A model generated the notes under the pieces. The model made no database searches, was not told the origin of the DNA, and was given only the letters and a program-made list of their open reading frames with translations. From NCBI GenBank assembly GCA_032719365.1, contig CM064875.1, forward strand, positions 31,518,693 through 31,582,692: DNA of 64,000 nucleotides, read 5' to 3'. The position numbers were made by a program, and so were the translations under genes. Shown here piece by piece: positions 24,689-36,982 of the stretch (position 1 is its first letter; each line of letters opens with the position of its first letter). The stretch comes from Prinsepia uniflora. Lineage: Eukaryota; Streptophyta; Magnoliopsida; Rosales; Rosaceae.

Positions 24689-27653
24689 ATTTGGTATCAG
24701 AGCGCTGGGTTGCTGATTCTGTTGCCACATCATGCTTCCGGAGCGTAAGCCTCGTGCGCGACCTGGTAGTGAGACGAGTAGGCGAGGGTGTTTGGGGCCA
24801 CGTGCTAGATCTCGGGTGAGATTGACCCTGGTTTGTGGGTCAGATGTCGGGAAGGGGACGCTGTGAACTGCGATTGGTTAGACATAGAATTGTGTGGGTC
24901 GCAGGGACGGACGAGACCGGTGGCTGGAAGGCCACATTTTTGGGCAAATTGAACTTTCTCTTAGGCCCTATTGGTCGAATAGGAAGTGGTTGAGCATTGG
25001 TTATTGCTCGGGGATTGGGTATGTCAGTGATGACATGATTGGTTTGGTATGAGATTGGACTCAGGAGGAGTCAAGATGTGGATGTGGGACTCACGATGAG
25101 TCAGGACTTTGGGTTAGGAACATGAGGTGAGTCACGATTGGGTGTCACGGCTTGAGTGGAGCAAGAAAATCTAAGTGAGGAACGTTTGGCACTTAGGATG
25201 CCAAGGACCAGAGTATGGACAGGTATTGAGGAGTTAGGAATTATGGCTTGGTTCTGTGGAACGGTGGTTTGGTGGAGTTTAGCTGATGGTCTGGGGTACT
25301 TGGTGTAGTAGTAGTAGTTGAGAATCAGGGAGCGTTCAGGGAACGTTCATCTATCCTGATGTGGATTGTCGGGATGGTGGTACCCCTGGTTGCGGGGTAC
25401 GGGTGATGATGCGGGATCGTCGCTCGGTATGAGCGGAGATCCAGGGCTACCCACGTTGCACACGGTGTGCTTGTGTGGATGTTTGCATGTTGGCGCTGGT
25501 ACTAGCACTGGTGCTAGTGTCAGTGGGTGAGATTGTGTTGAGCCACGAGTTGGGGTGGTGTGACTCTGTCATGATGAGAGTGCGTTGGCATTTGAGATTC
25601 AGTAGTGGTTGACTCAAGGACTGGATAGGATCCAGCAGAGATTATGAGGTATTGGGGTAAGTCCCAACAGTGACGAGGTGACAAGAGTTGAGTAATTCCT
25701 CGTCGGAATTGGTGTATGTGCATAATTAATCATTAATTGACATGAGGTCTGAGTATTGGGCTGATTGTGGACGCGGGGTTATCCAAGTGAGTTGCGGATG
25801 TAGGGAGTCCGGCGGTTGGACTTGACATCTCTTGGGGAGTGTGTCTATTTTCAACGTGGGTGGAATCTTAGTTTCAAGGAGAGTTATGACTGTGGGACGA
25901 GAGGAGTGCTCGTTTCCGTATTGGTAATTGGTATTCTGAAGTCTTTGGGGTTGACTTCTTATCTTTTGCCCTGGCAGACGATGTTGGATATTGGTACGGT
26001 GGGTGCCGTGAGTTATGTTGCACTCACAGGGGATGGATGTCGATGACATCGTATTGGATCATCCTTGGTCTCTCCTAGGTGGAGTGGCAAGGATCGATAT
26101 GAGGTAAATGGAGGGGATCCACAGAGTGGATGTGTTTTGTTGTTGGGTGATTGATTGGGGGAGAGAATAGTTGAGGAATGTTGGGTGGTTGACAAGAAAT
26201 CTAGTGGGTGTAAGGCCCTATTATTGAGTTCCTGGCGGATTGCCATCTGTGAGCATGAGTGGATCCTAGGTGGATCTGGATTATGAGGTTGTGGGCCTTG
26301 GGCGTAGTGACGATCTAGGATCGTGGTGTTACCAGTCGGGTGACGTGGTAACAGACTCGAATTCTGATCGCCTTGATCAGGCTAGGCGAAGAGGATATCG
26401 CTCTGTCGTAAATGTTTAGATATGAGGATTGTTGGATTGAACTTCTTTTCGAAGTTAATCCGTGCTCGAGCGAATGGGAACGGTTATGAGTTGAACTCGA
26501 GGCTTGACTTGTGGATGAGTGGATACCCAACAGGGTCTAATTGGTCAGTTATAGATATGTGCGATTGGGATTGGCTTCTTTTCGAAGTCAATCAGAGGTG
26601 ATGTGGTAACCGTTTGAGCGGGTATCCGATAGATTCTGAGTTGGTGAGCCTCGGTATTTGTGACTGAGATTATATGCCCATTCGGCATGACTGTACACGC
26701 CTTGGTGAGCGTGCTTGGGTTAGTACGTCTTGGATGACGTGTTTGGGAGTTGATGTTGTGTTACTGGTCAGGTGACCTTGGGATCCAGAATGGATGATGA
26801 GTGGAATGATCGATTTGTCTAGTATGAGATTGGACAGGAGAACCCCAGTATCGAATCATGTTTGACTGCGGGCCATGCAGTGGGCTTATTTGGGGATTGG
26901 TTATACGTGTTGATGGTCGGCTTAGTTCCGACACCATTGGATTTGGTGGTGGGTGTGAACTGGACATTGAGTACTATGCACTGTGCAGAGTTAATTTTGT
27001 TGGGTTCAGTGAATTCATGAGCATGCGCTCTTAGCCACGGATGGCTAATGAACCCCAGTGTGGAGTTGGGCGAACACCGATGGGCTAGTATTCAATGTGT
27101 GTCAGCTACACCACCTGATTGAGTATGATGACGGTATACGTACACTCAGGATGAGTGAGTGGGTGACTGCGTCACTACGTGTGGCCTTGCGTGATGTTAT
27201 CACACCAAAATGATTCCAGCGTTGTGGTTCGCTGAGGGAATTGACAGTTATGGACTTGAGATAGATATATGTCGCAGGATTGGGTTGCCCTGCGAGATGA
27301 GATCACGTAGTTGATCTTACGCTACTTGAGCGAGTAGCAGGATGAGGTGTTATCACCAATTGGCTGATGATTGACGCTTTACTAGGGCGGTAAAGCTTAG
27401 TGGTGATCCATTTCACTTGGGGTGGTCGAGTGTGGTCAGGGCGACGTGAGACTGTGATGGGACCTCTGAGCACAAATGGGTTTAGCTAGTGCACGGGTGT
27501 ACGCGTGTTGCGGGCTCAAAATGTTTTCCACGCAGTGGATGTGGAATGAGGATAATTGGGAATTTCGAGAACTGAACTAATTTTTGGAGGGAGGAACGTT
27601 TGAGACTAGATCGGTTGGAAATTTCGGGGACGAAATTCTTTAAGGGGGAAGAT
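24689..27653 (+). mobile_element. Internal domain of copy D, non-coding
   Basis: 2965 bp with a primer-binding site at one end and the purine tract AAGGGGGAAGA (27642-27652) at the other. There are no long open frames on either strand and no gag or pol motif. The last bases before the purine tract (AATTTCGGGGACGAAATTC) match the 3' end typical of chromovirus-type gypsy polyproteins. A short CTAGCAC/GTGCTAG-rich stretch lies at 25490-25525 and is expanded in copy F at 36060-36150. Confidence 0.85.
24692..24703 (+). other. Primer-binding site of copy D
   Basis: TGGTATCAGAGC three bases after the LTR end at 24688; exact plant initiator-Met type. Confidence 0.92.
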
Positions 27654-30600
27654 TGTAACGACCCATCCCGGAATTTGGGATTAAATTACTACCTAATCAT
27701 GATTAGCGGGGCTAATCGGTGATTAGTTGGGCGGAATCGGACGAACGATGCCAAATGACCGTTTTGCCCCTAGTCGTGGGGGAAAACGTTGACTTTTAAA
27801 TCGGGCGGTCAAATGGACTTTGACCGATGACCGTGACGTAGTTTGGGACGTCATGAGTTCTTAGACAGGTGGCACGTTCGATTCCGACGTTCAAGATGAA
27901 AATTATGAGGTTCGGAAGCCCGAGGGCAATTTCGTAATTTGGATGAATAGGGGGAAAATGTTGACTTTTGACCGGAAGGTCCGATGACCGAGGACCGAGG
28001 ACCGTTAGGACGATCTCGATGCCCTGAGTCCGTAGGCAGGCGGCACGCGTCGATCGGAGTTCGAATAACCAAGTTACGGGTCTAGATTGCATGAGGGCAT
28101 TTTGGTAATTTTTGTTCTGGGAGCAAAATGGTAATTCTGTGCGGCGGTTACTGTTCACCACCGTGAAACAGAGCCTGCACGGCCATGCCGTGGTGCTTCG
28201 TGCAATCCATTGTTTAATTGTTAGTGGATGTATGGGGTATATTGTTTATGGACTTTGAGGATGTTGGAGGCACGGCTGAATGGCCTGGACAGAAGCAGAG
28301 CACGGGCGAGTTTAAAATTGGTTGGGTTCTGTTTGCGGGAAGCAATTCTCAGTGAGTCTGAGAGCGTCTCCCACGGGTTGCCGTCGTCTTGATCGATTAG
28401 CTGAGTAGTGGAGAGTGTGAGGTTCATTTTCGAACCGAGAGAGAGCTGAAAGGGAGAGAACTGAGTCGGGTGGAGAAAAACCAGAGTTGGAGGGAAAATT
28501 CAAAGGTTGAATTGTGAGGAGTGTTGAGCCAAATTGAGCTTAAGGGTAGCTTTCTGGGAGCTTGTTGAACTCAACCGCACGAGTACTGAGGGAAATCGAT
28601 AGCGGAAAGGACAAGAACACAAGTCCTGTTTCTGGAAAAATTTCGAGCTTGAGGACGACTACCTACGGGTAAGGATTCTTGAAATTGGTTATGGTTTAAT
28701 GTTCGTTTTGGTTCTATAAAGCTCCTGTTTTAACTAATTTGCAAACCGAGTTGATTCGAGGAAGTTTTAAAACTGGACCCGTTTGATTGATCGTAAGAGA
28801 AATGATCGGTTTGGGGCTTTATGTAGGAAATTAGTAATGGAGAACTTAAATTAAGTTGCAATAGAAGATTTTCGATGGACAAATTGATGGAATTTAGCTG
28901 TGATTACAGGAGATTGGGCCGGGTCGAGTCGCGGGTGGAATGGCCCGTTTACCAGTCATCCGGGTAGGAACGACGACTGTGCACCGCACTGTAGCTGGCG
29001 CGTGGCTTTCAAGCGCAGCCGCTTGCGGCGGCGCGTGAAGGCGCGTGGAACGTTTTCTCAAGGTGAGTTCAAAACGACTTTTGTTCTACACAATGTAATG
29101 AACCTTTTAGCGTTGGTTTCGAAATTTTCGGACACCGTTTCAATGTGGTTCCGAGGGTCCGAAGATTTCCGTTATGTTTGTAATTAATGATTAATTCCCG
29201 GAAAATTATGGGAAATTGGCATGTTGTTATCTATGCCCTTTGTGACACTGAAGTATGTTTTCGGGCAGGATTTGGAATTTCTGGAAAATATCGGGAATTA
29301 CGGAACCGCGTGCGGCGTAAAACCGAGCCCTATTGGACGGTGTGTGAGTGGACGTTGCTTTCAAAATTTAATGCATGTATTTATACGTATTCGATTCCCG
29401 TATTTATACGCATTTTTACTATACTTGTGAAGTTATACGTATTTCGAGGCTATGGTCACTCGCGTGCTTAATGATGTTTTAATGAAAGAAGTTATATGGA
29501 ATGGGTATAAAATGATTTAAGAAGGTTGTTTATGATTTGCGAGTGTGACCGACGATTTGACACGTTTTTTGACAATGTTCCGGATTTGCACGTGTTACGA
29601 GATTTCGACTTATTGTGATTTGATCACTGTTGATGTTGAATCTGGGAATTGAAATGAGACTTGTAATTTTGAGGATTTAAAAATGGGTATTGAGTATGTT
29701 TTGAACGGACCGAAATTTTGGTGATTACGATTGTGGTTTTGGTGTGTTGAAAATAAGGTTTGAGAAAGAAGTGATTTCTAAGAATTAAAAAGGGATTTGA
29801 AAAAGGTGATTTCGGGCTTAATGCTCGGGGAATAAAAGTAACTTTGACTTACCCGATTTCGGTTTTCGGAAATAACAAAGCGGATTCTTGGTTTGGGTTC
29901 GTAATGATGCTTCCGGATACCGGCTTACGGAATCATTATTGCGAATTCGAATTTGGTAATGAAAAAAGATTTAATAAAGTGATTTGGTCTGATTTTGCAT
30001 GCCCCGTGTTTCATGATGATTTGATTATGTTCGTAAAGTATGATTTGGGGAAAATTAATGTGGAAATTCGGACCATGGGTCCTGTTGTGAAAAATATGAT
30101 TTTGGGGATGGATCCCACGTTGTCGTGATTGATAAACTGTTTTGGGGTTTAAAGACCCGCTGAGAACTGCTTTGGGTTTGAAGACCCGTTGTTGTGTTTG
30201 AAAACTGTTTTGGGTTTAAAAACCCGGTGCTATTGCTGGAGCACGTTTTGAGTTTAAAGACTCGGTTAATTGATGACGGGGGAGGGCCCTTAATGAGTTT
30301 AAAGACTCGTGAGTTTAAAGACTCGGTTACTGTGATACCCCCGAGGCCTATTGATTATGTTCTGAGTTTAAAGACTCGTTGATATCCCGGGAAGGCCTGT
30401 TTATGCGCATGGTTTTGAGTTTAAAGACTCGGGCGCACTTGAAATCCAGCAAATGATTGACTTGTGATTTATTGGTGATTTCTGATGTTTCGGTTGAGTT
30501 GGGCAGTGGCCGGTATATGGTTATTGGTTTTGGATTATGCTGTGCATTTGGTCTTGTTTCATGGTTTTGGGCTGAGGCCCGGTGTTTATGACTGCGGGCT

Positions 30601-30856
30601 AAGACCCGATGGTTGAGAAAGGGAAAATGATTTTGTTTGTCATATACTGATTTCTTCTGTGGAAAGTTGTAACGGATTGCAAAAATGATTTTTTTTGTAT
30701 GCATGCATTCGTTTTTACGCGGAGGGTAAAAACGCTTGTTGTAACTGTTTTGCTAAACTGAATTATTTTTGTCCACTCGCACCTTTTGGTTTTTATGGAC
30801 CCTCAAGGTCGTGGCGCGTTGTTCGAGGCTGTACGAGGGGCGGAGGCATGAGTAAG
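27654..30856 (+). repeat. 3' LTR of copy D, first part
   Basis: Second LTR of D, continuing at 39933-40052 after the insertion of F. GTAAG at 30852-30856 is the duplicated target. Inverted arms GTGTGAGTGGAC (29342-29353) and GTCCACTCGCAC (30771-30782, one change) are present. An imperfect deletion near 29379 removed one TGCATGCAT palindrome. Confidence 0.9.
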
Positions 30857-31387
30857 TGACAGGACCCATCCCAATCCCCCCGGGATTACCATGGAATGTG
30901 CCCTGCTCCCGTCCAACAAGGGGTGTCAGACAAAGGATGACCAAGAGCCACTGCCCAAACAGGGCATCCAGAGTGCGCAAGGATCGATGGAGGAGATGTG
31001 CAATGTCCCAGTCTCTGCTGCAATCGCATCTGCGATCAACCTGAAGGGCAGTAAAACCAAAAGCTGTGAGTGGACAAAAACCAGTAAGTTCATCAAATAC
31101 ATTTATAAGACATTTATGCCCTCCAATAAAAACGTATGCATGCCACAAAAACCAGTAACCAAAACGTTTGCTCAACCGAGCCCTTAGGGCCTTAGCCCAA
31201 AAACCGTTAACCAAAAACCAAGTGTGGGAACTCAGCCCAAAACCGTGGAATACCGCCACCATACATATACGACCATGTGGGTCACCACCCACTACCATAA
31301 ATGAACATTAATTCATTAAAATCACACAATCATAAATCCACCCGGAAAGCCATTTCATTAATTCGTATTTTACCATTACCATCACCA

Positions 31388-31508
31388 GCATCCCTGATGC
31401 TAGACGTCCCTGACGTCATGTCTCACGATTTCACAAGCTACGCGTGCTGCCCGGGGTCTCTCCGGGTCCATATATCCGACATCCCTGATGTCTGACGTCC
31501 CAGACGTC
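31388..31508 (-). repeat. CCT-loop hairpin array 1 in copy F
   Basis: Four perfect hairpins: GCATC-CCT-GATGC (31388-31400), GACGTC-CCT-GACGTC (31403-31417), GACATC-CCT-GATGTC (31478-31492) and GACGTC-CCA-GACGTC (31494-31508). The loop is constant and the arms differ. The copy in the other LTR lies 6006 bp downstream. Confidence 0.85.
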
Positions 31509-31734
31509 AATCATAGCAATCCTGCTCCTGACTCATCATACGGTCCGGCTGCTCCGTATGGTGACCCTTCACAGGCAATGCACCGTGACTTCCCCAGTGT
31601 CCCAGACATCTGGAGGAGACCATCATATATCCATGTGTACAGATGGTATATGGAAAAATAGTTTTATTAACTCATTTCACAACATCACAATGGGCCCTGC
31701 CCGAATTTTCCATAAAACAACACATTTCCATTTA

Positions 31735-31930
31735 GGGTCCCTGACCCGAAACCACATTTATTAAATATAGGGCCCCTGACCCGAAATCATCATTTTAATC
31801 CAACTGGGTCTCGGCCCGATTTTATACCAACTGGGCCCCTGGCCCGATTTCATTAACCAACTGGGCCCCCAGCCCGATTCTCAAATGGACTCCAAGTCCG
31901 AAATTTCCAAAACAAGTGGGCCTCAAGCCC
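31735..31930 (-). repeat. CCT-loop hairpin array 2 in copy F
   Basis: Seven units at 25-40 bp spacing, including GGGTC-CCT-GACCC (31735-31747), GGGTC-TC-GGCCC, GGGCC-CCT-GGCCC, GGGC-CCCCA-GCCC, GGACT-CCA-AGTCC and GGGC-CTCAA-GCCC. Most arms pair fully or with a G-T wobble. Two units have one mismatched pair. Confidence 0.8.
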
Positions 31931-34645
31931 AAGTTCATCTTTCCAATATAAAAAAAAACCATTTTATCATAATATTTATTTAACCACAAGCATGCAAAAC
32001 CACAAATAAACCGTTAATCCCGATACACGTGAAATACGGAAAACACCTCGAAATACGTACAACATACCAAAAATCAATACTCACAAATACCATCATAGAA
32101 ATCATGTATATAAACCATATAACACATTTAAGCATGCATAGGATTTATAAAACCAAAGTCCACTCACAGACCGTTTTAACCGTGTGCCTCGATACGCGTG
32201 CCACCGGCCCTCCCGGGCCACACCACTATCACCGGGACTCCCAATCCTGTCCAAATCACATTAGAGGGTCACTAACCTCATTATTAACATCCTATCAAAG
32301 TCCCGTAATTTTCCCGAATTTTTACTTATTTTTAACCTTAATTTAAAACCTTCGGACATCCCGAACACTATCGAGACGGTGTCCGATCGACACGAAACCA
32401 ATCCCAAAATGTCCGTTACATCGAATAGATTAAAAGTCATGTTGGAAGTTTCCCCAAAATACCCTTCACGCGCCCCCACGCGCCAGGTCAACATTCAGGT
32501 CAACAATGATGACGTCATGCTACAGTAACCGGGTTCTGAAACCGGGTCTGTAACCGGGTCGCCGTCGACCCGCGGCTTGACCCGATCACAGATCGAGTTC
32601 CAGACCTCCATTTTTGATGCGGTTTGATCCTATGGACTCGTCATAATCCCCTCTATGGTTCTGTGACATCCAAACTAATTTTTAGGTGGATTAAACTACC
32701 TGAAAACTGACGGGAAAATCGGCTGAGAACTCAGGTCATCCTCTCCGGCGACTCGTCGAGATTCCGGCCGTGGTTCATGGTCCAAAATGGTCGTCTAGGT
32801 TCCTAGGACATGTCTCAAAAACAAACAAACATTCATAACGTCAAAAACGGACGTTTCAAGGCAGGGAAGTAAATCGGGTCTTCACGGGTTTCTGGACTTA
32901 CCGCCGCCGTGTCGCCGCCGTGGGCTGCCCAGTCGTGGTCTGAGTCGTCCTAAGGTCACACTGATCCTAACCCAACGTTGGTTCGAGTCCAGATATGAAG
33001 GTTTGGACGGTTGGATCGATTTGGGTTGATCGGGTTGTTTGGTTTCCTTCTCGGGTCTGGGTGGTTTCCGGCCGTGCAGGGCGGCCGTGGTGGTGGTGGC
33101 CGTCGTCTGGAGGTGGCTGGGATCCGTCTGGAGGTGTCTGGTGTGTGAGGCTGGGCTGTGAGGTGGTGGAGTGATCGTGCAAGGAGTGAGAGTGCACGGG
33201 TTGAAAGAAATGAAAATGTGAGGGAATGTGAGTCTGATGGTTTAAATCAGAAGGTGCAGATGAGATCAATGGCCAGGATTGAATCTGGGCTTAGAACCAA
33301 TGGTGAGGATTTGAGGAGATTAATTAATTAATTAACTAAATGGCCAACATAGATCCCTGAATTGGGGAAGGAAGGAGATGATGACATGTGTCACTCATCA
33401 AGGGTCCAGATTGGTTTGGATTAAAGTAATCAGATTTTATTATTATATTATTATTTTATTCCGAATCTCGGTTAATCGTGTTTCACGTCCTCGACCATAA
33501 CGTCGTCGTCGGATCTCTGATTTCGGCATGCCGCCTGTCGTTGGATTCGTATCGACGATACCTACGTAACGGTCCTTGGCCCTCGTCCATCGGACCTCCC
33601 GGTCAAAAAGTCAACATTTGGCCCCTAATAAGCCAAATTACCAAAATACCCCTCAACTTCCGAACACCATAACTTTCTCTACGAATGTCGGAATCGAACG
33701 TGCCACCTGTCTATGAACTCGTGACGTCCCGAACTACGTCACGGTCATCGGTCAAAGTCCATTTGACCGCCCGAACAAAAAGTCAACATTTTGCCCACGA
33801 CTAGGGGCAAAACGGTCATTTCGCACAATTTGTCCGATTCCGCCCTACTAAGCACCGTTCAACCTCACTAATCGAGATTAGTCACTAAACTAATCCCGGA
33901 ATTCGGGACGGGTCGTTACAATCTTCCCTCCTTAATAAATTTCGTCCTCGAAATTCCAGCCGATCTAATCTCAACGTACTTCCCTCCCTAATAAGTTTCG
34001 CTCTCGAAACACGATTACCCTGATTCCACAAACACCCTGTGGAAAGTGGAATCGACCACGCAACATGTGTACACTCGTACACCAACTACGTAGACAATAC
34101 TTGTCTACACCCGAACGTACCACTAGTACTCAAAATGCAACGATTACATTCGACCCCGTCGAATGACTGAAACCACTTGTTTCGAATTTGACACCACTTG
34201 TCAAATCAACCCTCTCGTTGACGCAACAACTCGACGGTTCCTTTCCCACTCCCACTAGGAGTCAGCTGACCCCACTCAACAATCTATGTTGACACATCCT
34301 GACAAACTGTCACCACACAGTTGTTGTCAGTCGAAAACTGACACTAGACTCACTCGTGGCTACACATGCCACCAACGTACTTAACTTAGTAAACGATTAC
34401 CGACCTTTCAAACGACCTGTGTGTAATTAAACACATCGGAATTACCATGACCCATTGCATAGTAATGTCCGGTCCACAACCAATCCCATGGTATCGGAAC
34501 CAATCCGACTACCAACACGTTCACCAACACACCTCGGGTATATCCCGTATACCGTAACTAGACATCACAAGTCTACAAGTATTGTACCTCGAACCATGTA
34601 CGAAGTACACACATCTATCTAATGACCAGACTACAACCACCTAGG

Positions 34646-35047
34646 TCATAGCCGAACGCGTTCCAATAATGGAGTACGTTTGCCCAATCCAGCATGAGAC
34701 AAAACGAAACTCCACCCAACATCTAGTTCCAATTCTGAATCCAAATCCGCAATTTCGTAAGAAATCCCGGATCCAAACCCAGACATCACAGTTGAACTCA
34801 TTTCCAAATCCGAATCCGAAATCATTATTCCATAAGCTAGCATTTGGAACAACCATTCCGTACCCAAATCCGGAAATATACTTTCAAGTTTCAAAATCGA
34901 ATCCTGAATCGTCACCCAGAAATTCGATTCCAAATCCCGAAATCTCATCACATGTACCAAGACACACCAAAACCAATTACCCGTTTGATACCTCCAATTG
35001 ACTTCATAGGGAAGCCAATCCGACCTCCACACGTCTAAGGTTGACAA
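34646..35047 (-). other. Possible 133-codon frame in copy F internal domain
   Basis: Minus-strand frame, which is element sense. Its C-terminal half (GFGSGISYEIADLDSELELD) lines up with the frame at 57437-57754 in copy J (GFGSGLSYEIVDSYSDLEID). I know no such protein family. Because the DNA itself is conserved and repetitive, the shared frame may be accidental. A real gene would need an excess of synonymous changes between copies. Confidence 0.15.
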
Positions 35048-36059
35048 AATTCGACTACATCGAAAACCTATTCACCTGAGTAGAATACCGTACGGGCCCC
35101 ACTTCGAAAAGAAGTTCAATTCCGTCATTTCGACTCACATACCCAAGTTCGTATCGATCCTTGTCATTCCACCTAGGAAAAGCAAGGATGATCCAAAATA
35201 ATGACACCAATACTCATCCTACGTGGATGCGACAAAACTCACTGCACTCACCACGCCATGTACCCCAACATCGTCTGCCACCAACCAGAAAATGAAACAT
35301 CTCGTTTACCTAATTTCGAACACGTAGTTCCTCCTAAGGACCTCACAACACACACGGGCTCACCAACCAATACACGCTCAACGTACTGGTAACTACAGTC
35401 AACGTCTGCCAGGGCAGAAAGTAAGAAGTCAACCCCAATGACTTCGGAATACCAATCACCAAAAACGAGCACCACTCTCGTTCCCCAATCACAACTCTCC
35501 TCGACACTAAGGTTCCAACCATGTTGGAAACAGACATGCTCCCAACAAGACGTCAAGTCCAACCACTAGACTTCCTACCTCCTCAATTCACTTGGACAAC
35601 CCCGTGTCCACAATCAATCCGTTATTGTTCCGTTCGCACATCCCGACCTTTACCGGTTCGACACTCGGTTTCCCAAGTTCTCAATTACAAATTCCTACCT
35701 TTATACCACTAATGGTTTTCCTCGTCTTTTCCAGTTTTAATCATTTCCACGTACATTTTAGGGATATTTAAAAACATAAAATCGCACAAATTTTGGAGTT
35801 GCCAACAACTCCCCCAAATCCACCAATTATCATGACGTAGGGGACGTCATCCCAAGATTACTCAAGTCTCAATTATACCCTTTTTAATCCACTCCTTACT
35901 GGTTATCTCACCACTATTGGAACTTATCCCAACACAGCACAATCTTAACTGGATCCCATCCAGTCCATCCCTCAACCACTACCGAATCTCAAAGACCGAA
36001 CATATGTTCATCATGACGGAGTCACACCCCAATTTGTGGCTCATCGTCAACACCATTAC

Positions 36060-36150
36060 CGACACTAGCACCAGCGCTAGTACCAGCACCAACACTCTAT
36101 CAACAACACTAGTATCAGTACACAGGCATCCATACTAGCATCAGCACAAA
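36060..36150 (-). repeat. ACTAGCACCAGC-type short tandem repeat
   Basis: Degenerate 6/12-bp units (CACTAGCACCAGCGCTAG and variants) expanded from a shorter stretch seen in copy D at 25490-25525. Confidence 0.65.
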
Positions 36151-36982
36151 AGTACCAACCCCGCAAACATCCATACTGCACACCGTGTGCAAATACGACA
36201 ACCCTGGATCTCCGTTCATACGGAACGACGATCCCGTACCTCACGACTATGGGTACCACCACTCTGACAATCCACATCAGGAAAATGAACGCTCCCTGAA
36301 CGTCCCCTGATCCCCAAGTATTATAACCACACCAATTACCCTCGATAGCCAGTCATCTCCATATGACTTCCGACTAACTGTCATTGCTATCGAGATCCGC
36401 ATCCACACATCACACCAATACCCGATCCAACACGGGATTCCATAATTTATCTCAGAACCGTATCCGTAAATCGAATCCCATAGTTCTGCCTAAACTCACC
36501 AGAGCCATCCACATGGCCATCCATGACCTCAACCGCTCGTCGCAGCACAAGTTCTCATCCACTAGCCACAATTAAGGTTTACCTCTTCAATACTAGGGTT
36601 CCACAATCACACCCTATGGTTCAACCGAACCAAACAGCTCTCCGTAATATAAAATCCACAACCTGACCGACCCCGCGGTCCTGACATCGAATAGACGTCA
36701 AATCCAATCCTACCATCCCATCAACGTGGGTTCCACCACTAGGTCATCGGCCAACTCCGATGAACCAACATCCCTCACACTAGAAAATACCACAAGGGTT
36801 CACATTTTAGACCATTACTCACATGAGGTTCCCCGAACCTGGCTGCACCGGCTGCAATTCGTTATCAACCTGATAGATAGTTTTTGGGTTTGGATAGTGG
36901 ATGGAGTGTGATTGGCCCGATACGCCGTGCATTAATGTGATTCGACCCAAGTGGGGTTGATTGTGGTGAACTGGTATTGTGG

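Larger units (their letters stand above)
31064..32169 (-). repeat. Inverted-pair segment in copy F 3' LTR
   Basis: Perfect 12-bp complement at the two ends. GCATGC palindromes lie inside each end (31138 and 32131). The segment spans both hairpin arrays. Confidence 0.62.
30857..33920 (-). repeat. 3' LTR of copy F
   Basis: 3064 bp, TGACAGGACCC to GGGTCGTTACA. It contains CTGTGAGTGGAC (31064-31075) facing GTCCACTCACAG (32158-32169), CCT-loop hairpin arrays (31388-31508 and 31735-31930), repeated ACCGGGT/CGACCCG motifs (32525-32585) and the dyad GATGATGACA / TGTCACTCATC (33377-33399). TTGAC/GTCAA-bearing U3 modules lie near the right end. The minus-strand frame of 100 codons at 32967-33269 is low-complexity His/Pro/Thr-rich sequence and not credible as a gene. 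Confidence 0.9.
33921..36982 (-). mobile_element. Internal domain of copy F, non-coding
   Basis: About 3.06 kb. The left edge is the complement of the purine tract followed by the complement of the AATTTCGAGGACGAAATT tail. The minus-strand translation at that edge (EFRGRNLLRREDCNDPS) resembles the C-terminal end commonly seen in chromovirus-type gypsy polyproteins, the only protein-like trace. The primer-binding site expected at the right edge is deleted. A TTCGGA/GGATTC-rich module lies at 34650-34950 and an ACTAGCACCAGC-type repeat at 36060-36150. Confidence 0.85.

Noticed and set aside
31388..31930. CRISPR-like array
   Set aside because: Units are irregularly spaced, the repeated part is only the loop, and the sequence is a plant LTR.
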